A DNA stretch of 64,000 nucleotides from a bacterium HR33. Its GTDB lineage: Bacteria; Gemmatimonadota; Gemmatimonadetes; Gemmatimonadales; GWC2-71-9. Of this stretch, positions 1 to 8,104 are shown one piece after another (within the stretch, counting starts at the first letter, position 1; every line of letters starts with the position of its first letter). The notes below the pieces were generated by a model, which did no database searches, was not told where the DNA came from, and saw nothing but the letters and a program-made list of their open reading frames with translations. Both the position numbers and the translations under genes were made by a program. The stretch is taken from the NCBI GenBank assembly GCA_002923375.1, contig BEIJ01000001.1:248001-312000 (forward strand), written 5' to 3'.

Positions 1-599
1 CCTTGCCTACCAGGATGACGATCGGAGCTGCGCGGTTTCTGGAGCGGCACTGGGCGGCGCTGGTGGCCGGTTTGGTAGGGCTGGGAGCCTTGTTTTGGGT
101 GGCCGCGCGTACTACCCCGGGAAGAAAGCTCATCGACTCCGCGCTGCTCCGGCTTCCGGTGATCGGCCCCGTGGTCCTCGACATCAACATGGCGCGGCTG
201 GTGACGTATCTCTCTCTCTGCTACGCCACCGGCGTGGGGGTCCTGGGTGGTCTGAGGCTGATAGAAGAGATGATCGGGAACAGCGTTTTGGCGAGAGCGG
301 TGACAAGAGCCCGGGTTGCAATAGAAAGAGGAGCCTCGATCGCCCAGGCCTTCGTGGAACAGAACGTCTTTCCCACGATCGTGACCCGCAGCCTGGCGCT
401 GGGCGAATCCACCGGCCGCTTGGACGAGGCGCTGCAGCGGGTGAAGCTCTATTACGATAGAGAGCTTCCGGCTAGGGTGAGGCGTCTGCTTTCGCTGCTC
501 AATCCCGCGCTGGTGGTGATCCTGGGAGCGGTGATTCTGATCGTTGGCCTGGCAATCATCCTCCCCATCATGAACATCTATCAGTCCCTGGGACGCTGA
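1..599 (+). CDS. Type II secretion / type IV pilus inner-membrane platform protein (PilC/GspF/MshG family), C-terminal part
   Basis: This is the C-terminal half of a polytopic platform protein, cut by the window edge; about 198 residues are visible. Proteins of this family anchor the assembly ATPase at the inner membrane and help load pilins. Visible are a first membrane segment (visible residues about 19-37), a GspF-type cytoplasmic helical domain containing LSLCYATGVGVLGGLRLIEE and LALGESTGRLDEAL, and a final strongly hydrophobic segment followed by PIMNIYQSL, which is typical of the family C-terminus. The stop is followed two bases later by the PilM-PilN-like gene, so the two are co-transcribed. 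By position it corresponds to MshG. The true start lies upstream of the window. Confidence 0.9.
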   Translation, partial: LPTRMTIGAARFLERHWAALVAGLVGLGALFWVAARTTPGRKLIDSALLRLPVIGPVVLDINMARLVTYLSLCYATGVGVLGGLRLIEEMIGNSVLARAVTRARVAIERGASIAQAFVEQNVFPTIVTRSLALGESTGRLDEALQRVKLYYDRELPARVRRLLSLLNPALVVILGAVILIVGLAIILPIMNIYQSLGR

Positions 600-601
600 A
601 A

Positions 602-2122
602 GTGGAGCGTGCGGACATGCTGTGGTGGCTGCCCTCGCACGGCCGACACGGATTCGCCGCCGCGCTTACGCCGCACGGCATCGACGTCGTAGAACACGCG
701 TCGCGAGCTGGGAAACTGAGCGTCGAGCGCCATGCCCGAAGCGGAGAAGCGCTGGCCGGCATCCCGGAAGCTGCGGAGCGACTGGCAGACTTGGTGGAGT
801 CCCTCGGCGGCCGCGGGCGGCGCCTCAACCTGGTGTTGAGCGGTTTCGAGTCCCGGTATCATGTCCTGGAACTCCCCGCCGCCGAGAGAAAACTCCTTGC
901 GCCGGTGGTAGAGCGCGAGCTTAAGCGCCTGGAGCCCAACATAGTGCAACCGGTAGTGGGATTCAGTTTCGAGTCCCCATCATGGAAGCAGCCCAAGACC
1001 GTACCTCCCGGCGTGCTCGCGGCGGTAATCCCCCAAGGGACCTTGGAAATATTGGCGAGTACTTTGGAGCGGCGAGGCATCGGGCTGCAGCACGTAACCG
1101 TGATCCCCCAGGCGATGCAACGGCTTTACGAAGTCTTTTGTCCCGCCGAGGACCCGGCGGTGCTGCTGCTGGTAACACCGGAACTCACCGTTATTGCAGC
1201 TTTCGTGGAGGGCCGGGTACGTCTCTGCTGGGAGTCGAACGTGAGGACGGCTCCGGGCGCCGCCATAGACCAGGATGTGCTGGCGGGACGCCTGGCCGCG
1301 GCGAGGCACTTTGTGCAGCAGATCTCGCGGGGCCGGGTACCGGCCAAGGTTTTTCTGTCGGCCGAGCCGGAGGAACGCGGTCTGCTGGAAGATCTAACCC
1401 GGCGGACCGTACCGGTAACTTGCGAGCCTCTGGGACCGGCGCAAGCGGCGCCGGGCGCACTCTTGGCGCTGGGTGCTTCGCTGGACGCAGCTGCCGCTGA
1501 CCGGCTCGACCTGCTCCCGAGTTTCCTAAAGCCCTCGGTGTCATCCGAGCCGCGATTGAGGGTCATGGTAGCTGGCGCCTGTGCCCTCGCCGTAGGAGTT
1601 GCCGGATGGAGTGCCTGGGCGGGACTGTCCAGGGCAGCAGGCTCGTCGCCGGACGCGGACGACCTTACGGCCGCAGCCGCCCTGGAAGCGCGGCTCGAGG
1701 CGTTAGAGCCGATCCTGTTGGAGCGCCGGGCCCATGCCGCCCGGGTTGCCTTGTTGCGCGAACTTTGGGATCGGCGGGCGCTGCCGCCGGCGCTTTTGGA
1801 AGCCATAGCCCTTGCTACACCGCCGCAGGTGCAGCTCGACACGATCGCCATTGAGCGGCTCGAAAGGGGCTGGCAGGCGAGGGTGAGCGGGCGGGGATCC
1901 GGCACGCACGCAGCTGCTGCGATGGGTGCGGTGGACCAGATGTTTCGCGAGCTGTCGAGACGCCTTCCCGAGGCTACGGCGGTTCTTACCCATCTCTCGG
2001 ACGCGGGTGGGGACCGGCCGGGAGAAACCTCTGTGCGCTTCGCGATCGCCCTAGACCTGAACGCTAGTGCGCCGGGGCGCCAGGAAGGCCGAGCGGTTTC
2101 CGGAGGAGGCAATCGGCGGTGA
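602..2122 (+). CDS. PilM-PilN-like fusion protein (MshI-like pilus assembly protein)
   Basis: A 506-residue pilus alignment protein starting at GTG. The first ~300 residues are PilM-like (an actin-like cytoplasmic fold, recognised by length and general pattern rather than by a strict motif). A single membrane segment lies at about residues 321-342 and is followed by a PilN-like periplasmic region with a helical stretch (about 355-400) and an alpha/beta end. In most type IV pilus systems PilM and PilN are separate; a fusion of this kind is the MshI arrangement. It lies between the platform protein and a PilO-like gene and overlaps the latter by 4 bases (GTGA), which suggests translational coupling. 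Confidence 0.75.
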   Translation: MERADMLWWLPSHGRHGFAAALTPHGIDVVEHASRAGKLSVERHARSGEALAGIPEAAERLADLVESLGGRGRRLNLVLSGFESRYHVLELPAAERKLLAPVVERELKRLEPNIVQPVVGFSFESPSWKQPKTVPPGVLAAVIPQGTLEILASTLERRGIGLQHVTVIPQAMQRLYEVFCPAEDPAVLLLVTPELTVIAAFVEGRVRLCWESNVRTAPGAAIDQDVLAGRLAAARHFVQQISRGRVPAKVFLSAEPEERGLLEDLTRRTVPVTCEPLGPAQAAPGALLALGASLDAAAADRLDLLPSFLKPSVSSEPRLRVMVAGACALAVGVAGWSAWAGLSRAAGSSPDADDLTAAAALEARLEALEPILLERRAHAARVALLRELWDRRALPPALLEAIALATPPQVQLDTIAIERLERGWQARVSGRGSGTHAAAAMGAVDQMFRELSRRLPEATAVLTHLSDAGGDRPGETSVRFAIALDLNASAPGRQEGRAVSGGGNRR

Positions 2123-2757
2123 ACCAGCGCATTCAGGAGTTGCTTCTCTCATTCCGCCGGGTCGCGGTGAGATACCGATCCTGGTTGCTGCTTGGTGCAG
2201 TGACGGTAACAGTGGTGGCTCTCGCCAGCGCCATACGCTTGGACAGTCTGCGGCGGGCTGCGGTGCAGGCAAGCCGCGAGGCTGAGCTGGCCCGGCAGAT
2301 GCAAGCCGCCAAGGCTTGGCTAGCGAGTTTCGAGTCTCCCACGCCCGCCGAGTCTGCCGCCTGGAGGTGGAGCGCGGGAGAGGTTGCCACTCTTTCGGAA
2401 TCAAACCCCGATAGGCTCGTAGCCGCGAGGCTGGTAGCGGAACGGGCTCAGGGTGCAGGGATTCGGACGGTGAGGGTGTACTTCCTGTCCCCGGATACCT
2501 TGGAGGAGCCCCTCCCGCCGGTCGGCGAAGAAACGGGCGTATCGCTGGCGGACTGGGTGTTGCTGGTGGAAACCGAGGCGGGGCTGCCGGAGCTCGCCCG
2601 GTTTCTGGAGAACCTGCCTCCGGGGCTTGCCCTCTGGCGGCTGGAGGTTATAAGAGAGGGTGTCCGGGGTCGAGCCACATTGAGGCTCCTGCGGTACACG
2701 CTGGCCGCCGAGGTTGCCGCGGAAGGAGAGCCGCCGTCGAAAGAGGGATCGAGATGA
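2119..2757 (+). CDS. PilO-like pilus assembly protein (MshJ-like)
   Basis: A 212-residue bitopic inner-membrane protein. A short cytoplasmic N-terminus precedes one membrane segment at about residues 22-41; then comes a helical region (about 45-75, rich in Ala, Arg and Glu) and a C-terminal alpha/beta domain. Length, topology and position after a PilM/PilN fusion fit the PilO/GspM/MshJ group, which dimerises with PilN to link the platform to the secretin. The GTG start overlaps the upstream stop and has a GGAGGAG ribosome binding site about ten bases before it. Sequence conservation in this family is low, so the call rests on topology and order. Confidence 0.65.
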   Translation: MNQRIQELLLSFRRVAVRYRSWLLLGAVTVTVVALASAIRLDSLRRAAVQASREAELARQMQAAKAWLASFESPTPAESAAWRWSAGEVATLSESNPDRLVAARLVAERAQGAGIRTVRVYFLSPDTLEEPLPPVGEETGVSLADWVLLVETEAGLPELARFLENLPPGLALWRLEVIREGVRGRATLRLLRYTLAAEVAAEGEPPSKEGSR

Positions 2758-3251
2758 GACGGCGAGTTTGGTGGTTTCTGCTCCCGTTTGGGGTCGCGGC
2801 CTGTGCGGGTCCTAGGCGCGCGCCTGAAGCCGTAGCACCCTCTCGGGAACCGGCGCTGCCGCCGCTGGGAGCCGAAGTACTCACAGTGCCGGAAACGGCT
2901 CCGGCAGTTGCAGGGCCAGCAAACTTGGTGACGCTACAAGCGGTGGACGCCGACGTGCGGTCTCTCCTGGTGGCGCTGGCCCAGGTGGCGGGAGTGAATC
3001 TCATAATTTCATCCGAGGTCAGGGGCCGCCTGAGTCTGGCTTTGGATCGGGTGCCGGCGGAGGAGGCCCTCACTGCGCTGATGGAGGCGGCCGGGCTTTC
3101 GGCGTCCGGGGTGTTACGCTCCCCCTGGGAGGCCACGGTGTTCCTTCAGCCTCCCGTATGGCTCGATACGCTGAGCGCGGAGGCGATCGCTCGGCGCTTC
3201 GGCGTAAGTGCCAAGCTCGCCGAATGGATAGTCGAGCAACGGGCCCGCTAG
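2754..3251 (+). CDS. STN (secretin N0) domain lipoprotein
   Basis: A 165-residue protein with a lipoprotein signal (lipobox VAAC, Cys at residue 17), a short linker and one STN/N0 domain at about residues 62-120. Its core (LQAVDADV, ALAQVAG, SEVRGRL) closely resembles the N0 domain of the secretin encoded at 6460-8094. The end of the protein is a helical segment without a secretin barrel. It overlaps the PilO-like gene by 4 bases (ATGA). It is presumably anchored to a membrane facing the periplasm and could bind the same partners as the secretin N0 domain or act as an accessory or pilotin; that role is inference. Confidence 0.7.
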   Translation: MRRRVWWFLLPFGVAACAGPRRAPEAVAPSREPALPPLGAEVLTVPETAPAVAGPANLVTLQAVDADVRSLLVALAQVAGVNLIISSEVRGRLSLALDRVPAEEALTALMEAAGLSASGVLRSPWEATVFLQPPVWLDTLSAEAIARRFGVSAKLAEWIVEQRAR

Positions 3252-3266
3252 GCTAGTTACGCCAAG

Positions 3267-3833
3267 CTACCGCGCCGGCGAAATGAGGTAGATCAGAGTA
3301 TCGGCTTTAGCACGCACTCGCCCATCGGTAGTCGAGGTATCGCCGTCTATGAGCTCGCTTACCTCGCGGGTCCGCTCTATCGGTATACCTTTCACTCTGG
3401 TCCTTACGAAAACGGCCGAACCCCAGGTCAAGGTATCCAGCTGAGGCAAGAACACCCCGCCGAACGCGGTGAGGAGCGTATCGCCGGGCAGTGCCCCGCG
3501 CTCGAGATAGGGTCCCGACCACCGGTTGAGCAATCCGCTGGGGTAGGTGTTCCCGAACGCGTCGGTCTCGGACGAGGTGGGTTTGACCACCAGGTGGGTA
3601 AGCTTCCCCGGCCAGCGCCCTACGTTGAGGCGGAAGGTCTTGGATGCATCCTCCACCGCCCTGATGTCCTGGACCAGGCGTTGTAGCTCCCCCTCTCCCG
3701 ACTGCCCGATGACGAAAGGCAGGATCGCGGCGACCAAGGCTGCGAGAATGCCCAAGACCACCAGCAGTTCCACCAGGGTGAACCCCGAGCCGGTTCGGCT
3801 TCGGGCAAAGCGCTTGGAAGTTTCGCCGGACAT
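3267..3833 (-). CDS. GspG-like pseudopilin (paralogue 1)
   Basis: A 188-residue type II pseudopilin when started at the ATG at 3833, which has GGAG six bases upstream; the open frame extends further but would run into the divergent gene at 3879. The prepilin peptidase site is GSG|FTLVE with Glu at +5, followed by a hydrophobic N-terminal helix ending in LPFVIGQ. Downstream are the features shared by all five paralogues here: a WPGKLTHL segment, RWSGPYLERG and a late ELIDGDTS segment. It is oriented against the surrounding pilus genes. Products of this type are cleaved and N-methylated by a prepilin peptidase and packed into a short pilus. Confidence 0.85.
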   Translation of the reverse strand: MSGETSKRFARSRTGSGFTLVELLVVLGILAALVAAILPFVIGQSGEGELQRLVQDIRAVEDASKTFRLNVGRWPGKLTHLVVKPTSSETDAFGNTYPSGLLNRWSGPYLERGALPGDTLLTAFGGVFLPQLDTLTWGSAVFVRTRVKGIPIERTREVSELIDGDTSTTDGRVRAKADTLIYLISPAR

Positions 3834-3844
3834 GGTTGTCTCCG

Positions 3845-3872
3845 TTGACCGAGGGCTCCCCCGAAATACATT
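3845..3872 (+). promoter_or_regulatory. Candidate promoter for pseudopilin paralogue 2, implying a leaderless mRNA
   Basis: TTGACC at 3845-3850 and TACATT at 3867-3872, spaced by 16 bases. Transcription would start about 7 bases after the second hexamer, almost exactly at the ATG at 3879, and no Shine-Dalgarno sequence precedes that ATG. This is inference from sequence. Confidence 0.4.
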
Positions 3873-3875
3873 GCA

Positions 3876-3905
3876 ATTATGCACCGCTCCACAGCCGGAG
3901 AACAA
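3876..3905 (-). promoter_or_regulatory. Candidate divergent promoter for pseudopilin paralogue 1
   Basis: Read on the minus strand, TTGTTC (3905-3900) and CATAAT (3881-3876) are 18 bases apart. The second element overlaps the ATG of the plus-strand gene. The resulting leader of about 35 bases carries the GGAG ribosome binding site of the minus-strand gene. The first element is weak. Confidence 0.3.
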
Positions 3906-4430
3906 GGCTTCACCCTAGCCGAGCTTCTGGTAGTGCTTGCCGTGATAGTGATTCTCGCGGCGGTGATCGTGCCACATGCGGTACGCTCGGCCGACAAGGC
4001 TCGGATAGAGACGGCGGCGACGGCGCTCCAGAATATCTCCGACGCCATCAAGGCTTTTGGAGACGACGTGCGAGAGCTGCCGGGCGATTTACGGCACCTC
4101 GTGGAACCTCTCTCCGGAGGGCAGCGGGATTGCAACGGCCAACCTTACAGCGGGGGGGAGCGCAATCGGTGGGACGGACCCTATCTGGACCGGCTGGTAC
4201 CGGCCACGGGGCTTCCGGTCGCCATAGGTACGGCCCTGTTGCCCATCGTCCCTGACACTTCCACCAACAACGCCCGGATTCAGGTGGCGAACGTGCTGGA
4301 GGAGGATGCGATCGCGCTGAACGAGTTGGTGGACGGTGATGGCGATCGCAGTTCGGGCACGGTGCGCTGGACTCTGCCCGATGCTCGCGGAATGGTGACG
4401 CTGTACTACCAGACTCCGCACCGGTGTTAG
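3879..4430 (+). CDS. GspG-like pseudopilin (paralogue 2)
   Basis: A 183-residue pseudopilin with a very short leader (MHRSTAGEQG) cut before FTLAE, Glu at +5, then a classic hydrophobic helix ending IVPHAVR. Shared family marks are LPGDLRHL, RWDGPYLDRL and a late LNELVDGDGD segment followed by TVRWTL. A pair of cysteines (in RDCNGQ and at the very C-terminus) could form a disulphide, as in many minor pilins. It diverges from paralogue 1 with only 45 bases between the two starts, and its stop is overlapped by the start of paralogue 3. Confidence 0.85.
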   Translation: MHRSTAGEQGFTLAELLVVLAVIVILAAVIVPHAVRSADKARIETAATALQNISDAIKAFGDDVRELPGDLRHLVEPLSGGQRDCNGQPYSGGERNRWDGPYLDRLVPATGLPVAIGTALLPIVPDTSTNNARIQVANVLEEDAIALNELVDGDGDRSSGTVRWTLPDARGMVTLYYQTPHRC

Positions 4431-5032
4431 CCGCAAACTCGGCATCGGTGCGGCTTCGGGGAGGTGTTCGCGGTCTCTCTCTTGCTCGCGGGCTGGCTCT
4501 TGCGGAGTTGCTGGTGGTCTTGGCCGTTTTGGCGATCCTGGCCGCGGTCATTGTGCCGTCGGTGGTGCGGCGGGTTAGTGGCGGGGCGGCCGCTGGATTG
4601 GCGGGTGATCTCAAGGGTCTGAGCGACGGTATTGCAGCCTTCCGGCAGGACTTGCGGCGCTACCCGCTGGAACTCTTTCATCTCTCCACTCCGCCGGGAG
4701 CTACCGACAGGGATGCTTGCGGGCAGCTCTTTCCCGATCCCGCGCGCTGGAGAGGCCCTTATGTCAACCGCGTGATTTCCAGAAGCGGCATTCAGACCCG
4801 AGCGGGGGTAATAGTTGACACTCTGCGGCGGGTGCCGGCCACTTTGGCTCTGGGCCAGGTGGCGACTCTGTTCATAGATGTGCGGGAGGTGGACAGCGTC
4901 GTAGCCGCCGAGGTGGAGCGGGCGTTCGACGGCGAGCCTTTGAACTACGGCGCGGGGACTGTCCGATGGACGGTGGGAATAGAGCCAGGACGCGGGACTT
5001 TATCGCTGGGCATCCCGATACGGGGCTGCTAA
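4424..5032 (+). CDS. GspG-like pseudopilin (paralogue 3)
   Basis: A 202-residue pseudopilin starting at a GTG that overlaps the stop of paralogue 2 by 7 bases. The leader is about 23 residues; cleavage is predicted after Gly in ARG|LALAE, so the first mature residue is Leu rather than the usual Phe, while Glu +5 is kept. The hydrophobic helix ends IVPSVVRR. RWRGPYVNRV and a late TVRWTV segment tie it to paralogue 2, but the ELVDGD motif has become AFDGEP. Two cysteines (in RDACGQ and the penultimate GC) match those of paralogue 2. It is probably co-expressed with paralogue 2 as a minor subunit. Confidence 0.8.
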   Translation: MLAANSASVRLRGGVRGLSLARGLALAELLVVLAVLAILAAVIVPSVVRRVSGGAAAGLAGDLKGLSDGIAAFRQDLRRYPLELFHLSTPPGATDRDACGQLFPDPARWRGPYVNRVISRSGIQTRAGVIVDTLRRVPATLALGQVATLFIDVREVDSVVAAEVERAFDGEPLNYGAGTVRWTVGIEPGRGTLSLGIPIRGC

Positions 5033-5102
5033 GCTAACAGCCCTCGTCGCTCTAGACCGAACGGCGGCACGCGAACTACACCGGTCTTGATCCGGGGCCT
5101 CA

Positions 5103-5777
5103 CTACTTCGGTATCGGCACTGCCAGATAGTAGACGGTATCAACCGCACCAAAGAGTCCGTGCCGGAGCCTGCCCCGTTTCCTAGGATTGGTTTCACCCG
5201 CACCGTCTATCAACTCGTTAACTTGAAAGAACTCCAAGGAGTCCATTCCTACTAGTCTGAGGGTTACAAATACCGTCAAGTCATTGTTAACGGCCGTGGC
5301 GCAAGCGCTACCGGCGGCGATGGCTACGCTGTCAGCGGTCGCGTTTGCGTCGAAGCACACCAACCCGTTGAGGACGGACGCGTCAAAGGCTGTCCCAAGC
5401 GCAGCCGCCGTGGGCGCGGTACCGTTGGGGATAGCCGCCTCCAAGTAGGGACCTTGCCACCGCTGCCGATCTGCAGGCGTATAGTTCTGGCCAAACAGTC
5501 GCTTATCGCTACCGTCAGTGGCAATACGGTTCACCAAGTCCTCAATGTCGTCCGGAAATTGCCGCACGTTGGTTTTGAACAGCGAGATGCCATCCCGTAT
5601 ACCCGTCAGATCGCTAGCTACCCGGGGCACATCCGCCGCATCCGACTGCTGGCTCACCACCGGAATCACCACAGCCAGAAGAACCGAGAGAATCAGCAGC
5701 ACCACCAGCAGCTCCACCAGGGTAAAGCCGCGGGCAGATTTCCTAGAGCGCATCCGGGAAACTCTCATTGGGCCCAT
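5103..5777 (-). CDS. GspG-like pseudopilin (paralogue 4)
   Basis: A 224-residue pseudopilin on the minus strand, facing paralogue 3 across 70 bases. The ATG at 5777 was chosen because GGAGG lies six bases before it; longer frames to 5867 lack such a site. The leader ends SARG|FTLVE, with Glu +5 and a hydrophobic helix ending VIPVVSQ. It has FPDDIEDL, RWQGPYLEAA and a FFQVNELIDG segment, all shared with its paralogues. A central insertion with two cysteines (LVCFDANA, GSACATA) makes it the longest of the five. Confidence 0.85.
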   Translation of the reverse strand: MGPMRVSRMRSRKSARGFTLVELLVVLLILSVLLAVVIPVVSQQSDAADVPRVASDLTGIRDGISLFKTNVRQFPDDIEDLVNRIATDGSDKRLFGQNYTPADRQRWQGPYLEAAIPNGTAPTAAALGTAFDASVLNGLVCFDANATADSVAIAAGSACATAVNNDLTVFVTLRLVGMDSLEFFQVNELIDGAGETNPRKRGRLRHGLFGAVDTVYYLAVPIPK

Positions 5778-5941
5778 GCGAGACCTCCATTCCCTCCCGT
5801 CCGGCCCGAGCCGGAACAAGTTGTCTATCCCCAACAGCGGACTCCATATAAAATGCCCGTCGGCCACCCGTCCGTGACCCGCCTCACCCCCGGCGTTGCG
5901 ACAATCCCGACCCGACCGCCCGCCGCCTTACAGGGCGAGCA

Positions 5942-5970
5942 TTGCGCGCCCTAAGCTAAAACTTTATAAT
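5942..5970 (+). promoter_or_regulatory. Promoter of the GspC-like / secretin / ExeA / TPR operon
   Basis: TTGCGC at 5942-5947, a 17-base spacer and a perfect TATAAT at 5965-5970. The initiation point would be near 5977, which leaves a short leader before the ATG at 5990 and rules out the upstream in-frame ATG at 5969, which lies inside the -10 box. Confidence 0.65.
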
Positions 5971-5989
5971 GGGTTGTGTCAATAGACCT

Positions 5990-6463
5990 ATGAATCCACT
6001 TAAGGGCCGTCTCAACCTCGAGCCCGAACTATGGGTGGCGGCACTGGCCCTCGGCACCATTGCCGCGGTCGGAGGCCGGTGGCTCTCGACAGCCACCGCC
6101 ACTCCGCTTGAACAGCCGATCAGCAGCCTGGCCAGGTTCCGATCCCTGACGCCCTATTTTGTTGCCGCAGAAGAAGTTATGCCGGCCCGGCCGCGCCTCG
6201 CCACAGCTGCCTGGTCAAACCCCTTCGACAGCCCCAGGTACACCGTGGCACGGTCTCCTGAAACGCCAGCTCCGGCTCAAGTCACGGCCATTTTGATAAG
6301 TCAAGACCGGCGCCTGGCGATCATCGGAGACCGCATCGTGACCGTAGGTGACCTGCTGCCCGGGGCCGGACGAGTGGAGGCGATCGAGGCCGGACAAGTG
6401 GTCGTAAGCCGCAACGGGCGGCGGGAGGTCCTGAGACTCCTGCCGCAGACCCAAAGCCGATGA
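5990..6463 (+). CDS. GspC/PilP/MshK-like inner-membrane pilus protein
   Basis: A 157-residue bitopic protein starting at MNPLKGRL. It has one membrane segment at about residues 12-30, a variable Pro-rich periplasmic linker, and a small beta domain at the C-terminus (TAILISQDRRLAIIGDRIVT through REVLRL) of the type found at the end of PilP and in GspC homology regions, which contact the N-terminal domains of the secretin. It overlaps the secretin gene by 4 bases. The upstream ATG at 5969 is rejected because it sits in the -10 element. Position corresponds to MshK. Sequence similarity in this family is weak. Confidence 0.65.
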   Translation: MNPLKGRLNLEPELWVAALALGTIAAVGGRWLSTATATPLEQPISSLARFRSLTPYFVAAEEVMPARPRLATAAWSNPFDSPRYTVARSPETPAPAQVTAILISQDRRLAIIGDRIVTVGDLLPGAGRVEAIEAGQVVVSRNGRREVLRLLPQTQSR

Positions 6464-8094
6464 AGCTCCAAGCGCCGGTCCGCTACGGGGTCTTGGTACC
6501 CCTCACAGCGCTGATGAGCGCCTGCCGGACGGCTACCCCAGGGCAGCCCTCGACCACGATAATGGTGGACCCCGCACCCCAGACCCAAGAAGCTGCGGCG
6601 GACACCACAGGCCAACTTCCCGGCCTGCCGGTGACCCAGCTTGCCGAGCCCTCGCGTACGGGCGGGCCCTTGATAAGCCTGGAAGCTGTGGACCAGGACC
6701 TCGCCACTGTGGTCCGCGCCCTCGCCCAGACGGCGGGATACGGCTTCCAGATCTCCCCCGAGGTGAAAGGCCGGGTCACCGCCCGCTTCAAGAACGCCAC
6801 TCTGACCGAAGCCCTGGATGCCGTCGTAGTCGGAAACGGCTTTAGCTACGCCATCCAGGGACAGATCATCCAAGTAGGACCGGCCCGCTTCCCTAGCAGA
6901 ATTTTTTCGCTGGACTACATAGCCCTGTCCCGTTTCGGCACGGGCAGTACGGTGATACAAAGACGGTTGGGCCTCACCGGCGGGGTAACCGGACCCGGAG
7001 GTCTGGTCCCGCCCACTGCCGCCCAGCCCGGAGTGACCGGCCTGCCGGGAGCGGCCTTCGGAGGAGCGGACGTAATCCAGAGCGTAGAAGTGGCTGACCT
7101 GTGGGAGGATATTCGCGTCTCGCTCGAAGGTTTGATCTTCGACACCTTAGCTCCTCCGACCGCTGCGCCGGCAGCCGGAGCCTTCGGCGGGCTTCGGGGC
7201 CCCGGGGCCCACTCGCGGGTGGCAGCGGACGGCCGGCGCCTGATCATCAACCCGATGGCAGGCACGATCCTGGTAACCGCTCCGGCAAGCAAGCTCGCCG
7301 AGGTCGAGACTTTCCTCAAAGCCTTCGAGAGCTCGATCCAGCGGCAAGTAGCCATCGAAGCCAAGTTCGTGGAAGTCCTTCTGGACCGGGATTCGCGCTT
7401 CGGGATCAACTGGGACGCGGTGGTAAGCCGAGGGTCCGTGGAGCTGATCGGGAAGGGACAAAACCCGCCGGCAGCGGCGGGCCTTTCCACAGTCGAACTT
7501 ACCCTGCGGGCGGACAAGATCGAAACCGTGCTCCAGGCATTGGAGCAACAGGGCGAGGTCCGAGTGCTTTCCAGCCCTAGGGTCTCGACCCTCAACAACC
7601 AGCGAGCGGTGATAAACGTGGGCACCGACGAGGTGTTTTTCACGATCACCCGCCAGCCGGTTATCGGGCCGACGGGAGCCACCATCGGGTTTACCACCCA
7701 GGTTCAGCCCCAGCAGATCGCGGTGGGGATACTGCTGGACGTCCTGCCCCAGATCGGCCCCAATAACACCATTACCATGAACGTGAGACCGGTGGTAACC
7801 GACGTCATTCGAGTCGAGGAGGTGAGCCTCGAAGACGGGACCCAGGTGCGGGCGCCGGTGATCGATCGGCGCGAGACGGACACGGTGGTGAGAGTCCGTG
7901 CCGGCGAAACCATCGCCATCGGCGGTCTCATGCGAACCCGCCACGAAGTGCGCACCACCGGAATACCGATCCTCAAAGACATCCCGCTGCTGGGGGCGCT
8001 GTTCCGATCCCGCCAGGAACGGGAGGAACAGCGGGAACTGGTGATCTTTCTTACGCCCAGCATAGTGGCGGGACAGGCGGCTTCTGGAAGCTAG
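6460..8094 (+). CDS. Outer-membrane secretin (PilQ/GspD/MshL family)
   Basis: A 544-residue secretin, the ring-shaped outer-membrane gate for a pilus or secreted substrate. It has an N-terminal hydrophobic signal ending LMSAC, with Cys 22 a likely lipidation site, then an STN/N0 domain at about residues 69-135 (ISLEAVDQDL ... SPEVKGRV). A Gly/Ala/Pro-rich middle follows, and the conserved secretin domain occupies about residues 280-540 (VEVLLDRDSRFGINW, VLSSPRVSTLNNQRA, near residue 501 GIPILKDIPLLGALF, and ELVIFLTPSIV). The shortened N-domain region is as in MshL rather than GspD. It is the second gene of the operon starting at 5990. Confidence 0.92.
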   Translation: MKLQAPVRYGVLVPLTALMSACRTATPGQPSTTIMVDPAPQTQEAAADTTGQLPGLPVTQLAEPSRTGGPLISLEAVDQDLATVVRALAQTAGYGFQISPEVKGRVTARFKNATLTEALDAVVVGNGFSYAIQGQIIQVGPARFPSRIFSLDYIALSRFGTGSTVIQRRLGLTGGVTGPGGLVPPTAAQPGVTGLPGAAFGGADVIQSVEVADLWEDIRVSLEGLIFDTLAPPTAAPAAGAFGGLRGPGAHSRVAADGRRLIINPMAGTILVTAPASKLAEVETFLKAFESSIQRQVAIEAKFVEVLLDRDSRFGINWDAVVSRGSVELIGKGQNPPAAAGLSTVELTLRADKIETVLQALEQQGEVRVLSSPRVSTLNNQRAVINVGTDEVFFTITRQPVIGPTGATIGFTTQVQPQQIAVGILLDVLPQIGPNNTITMNVRPVVTDVIRVEEVSLEDGTQVRAPVIDRRETDTVVRVRAGETIAIGGLMRTRHEVRTTGIPILKDIPLLGALFRSRQEREEQRELVIFLTPSIVAGQAASGS

Positions 8095-8104
8095 GACCGC
8101 GCCG

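Noticed and set aside
5969-5989. ATG at 5969 as the start of the GspC-like gene
   Set aside because: It lies within the TATAAT box; the ATG at 5990 fits the promoter.
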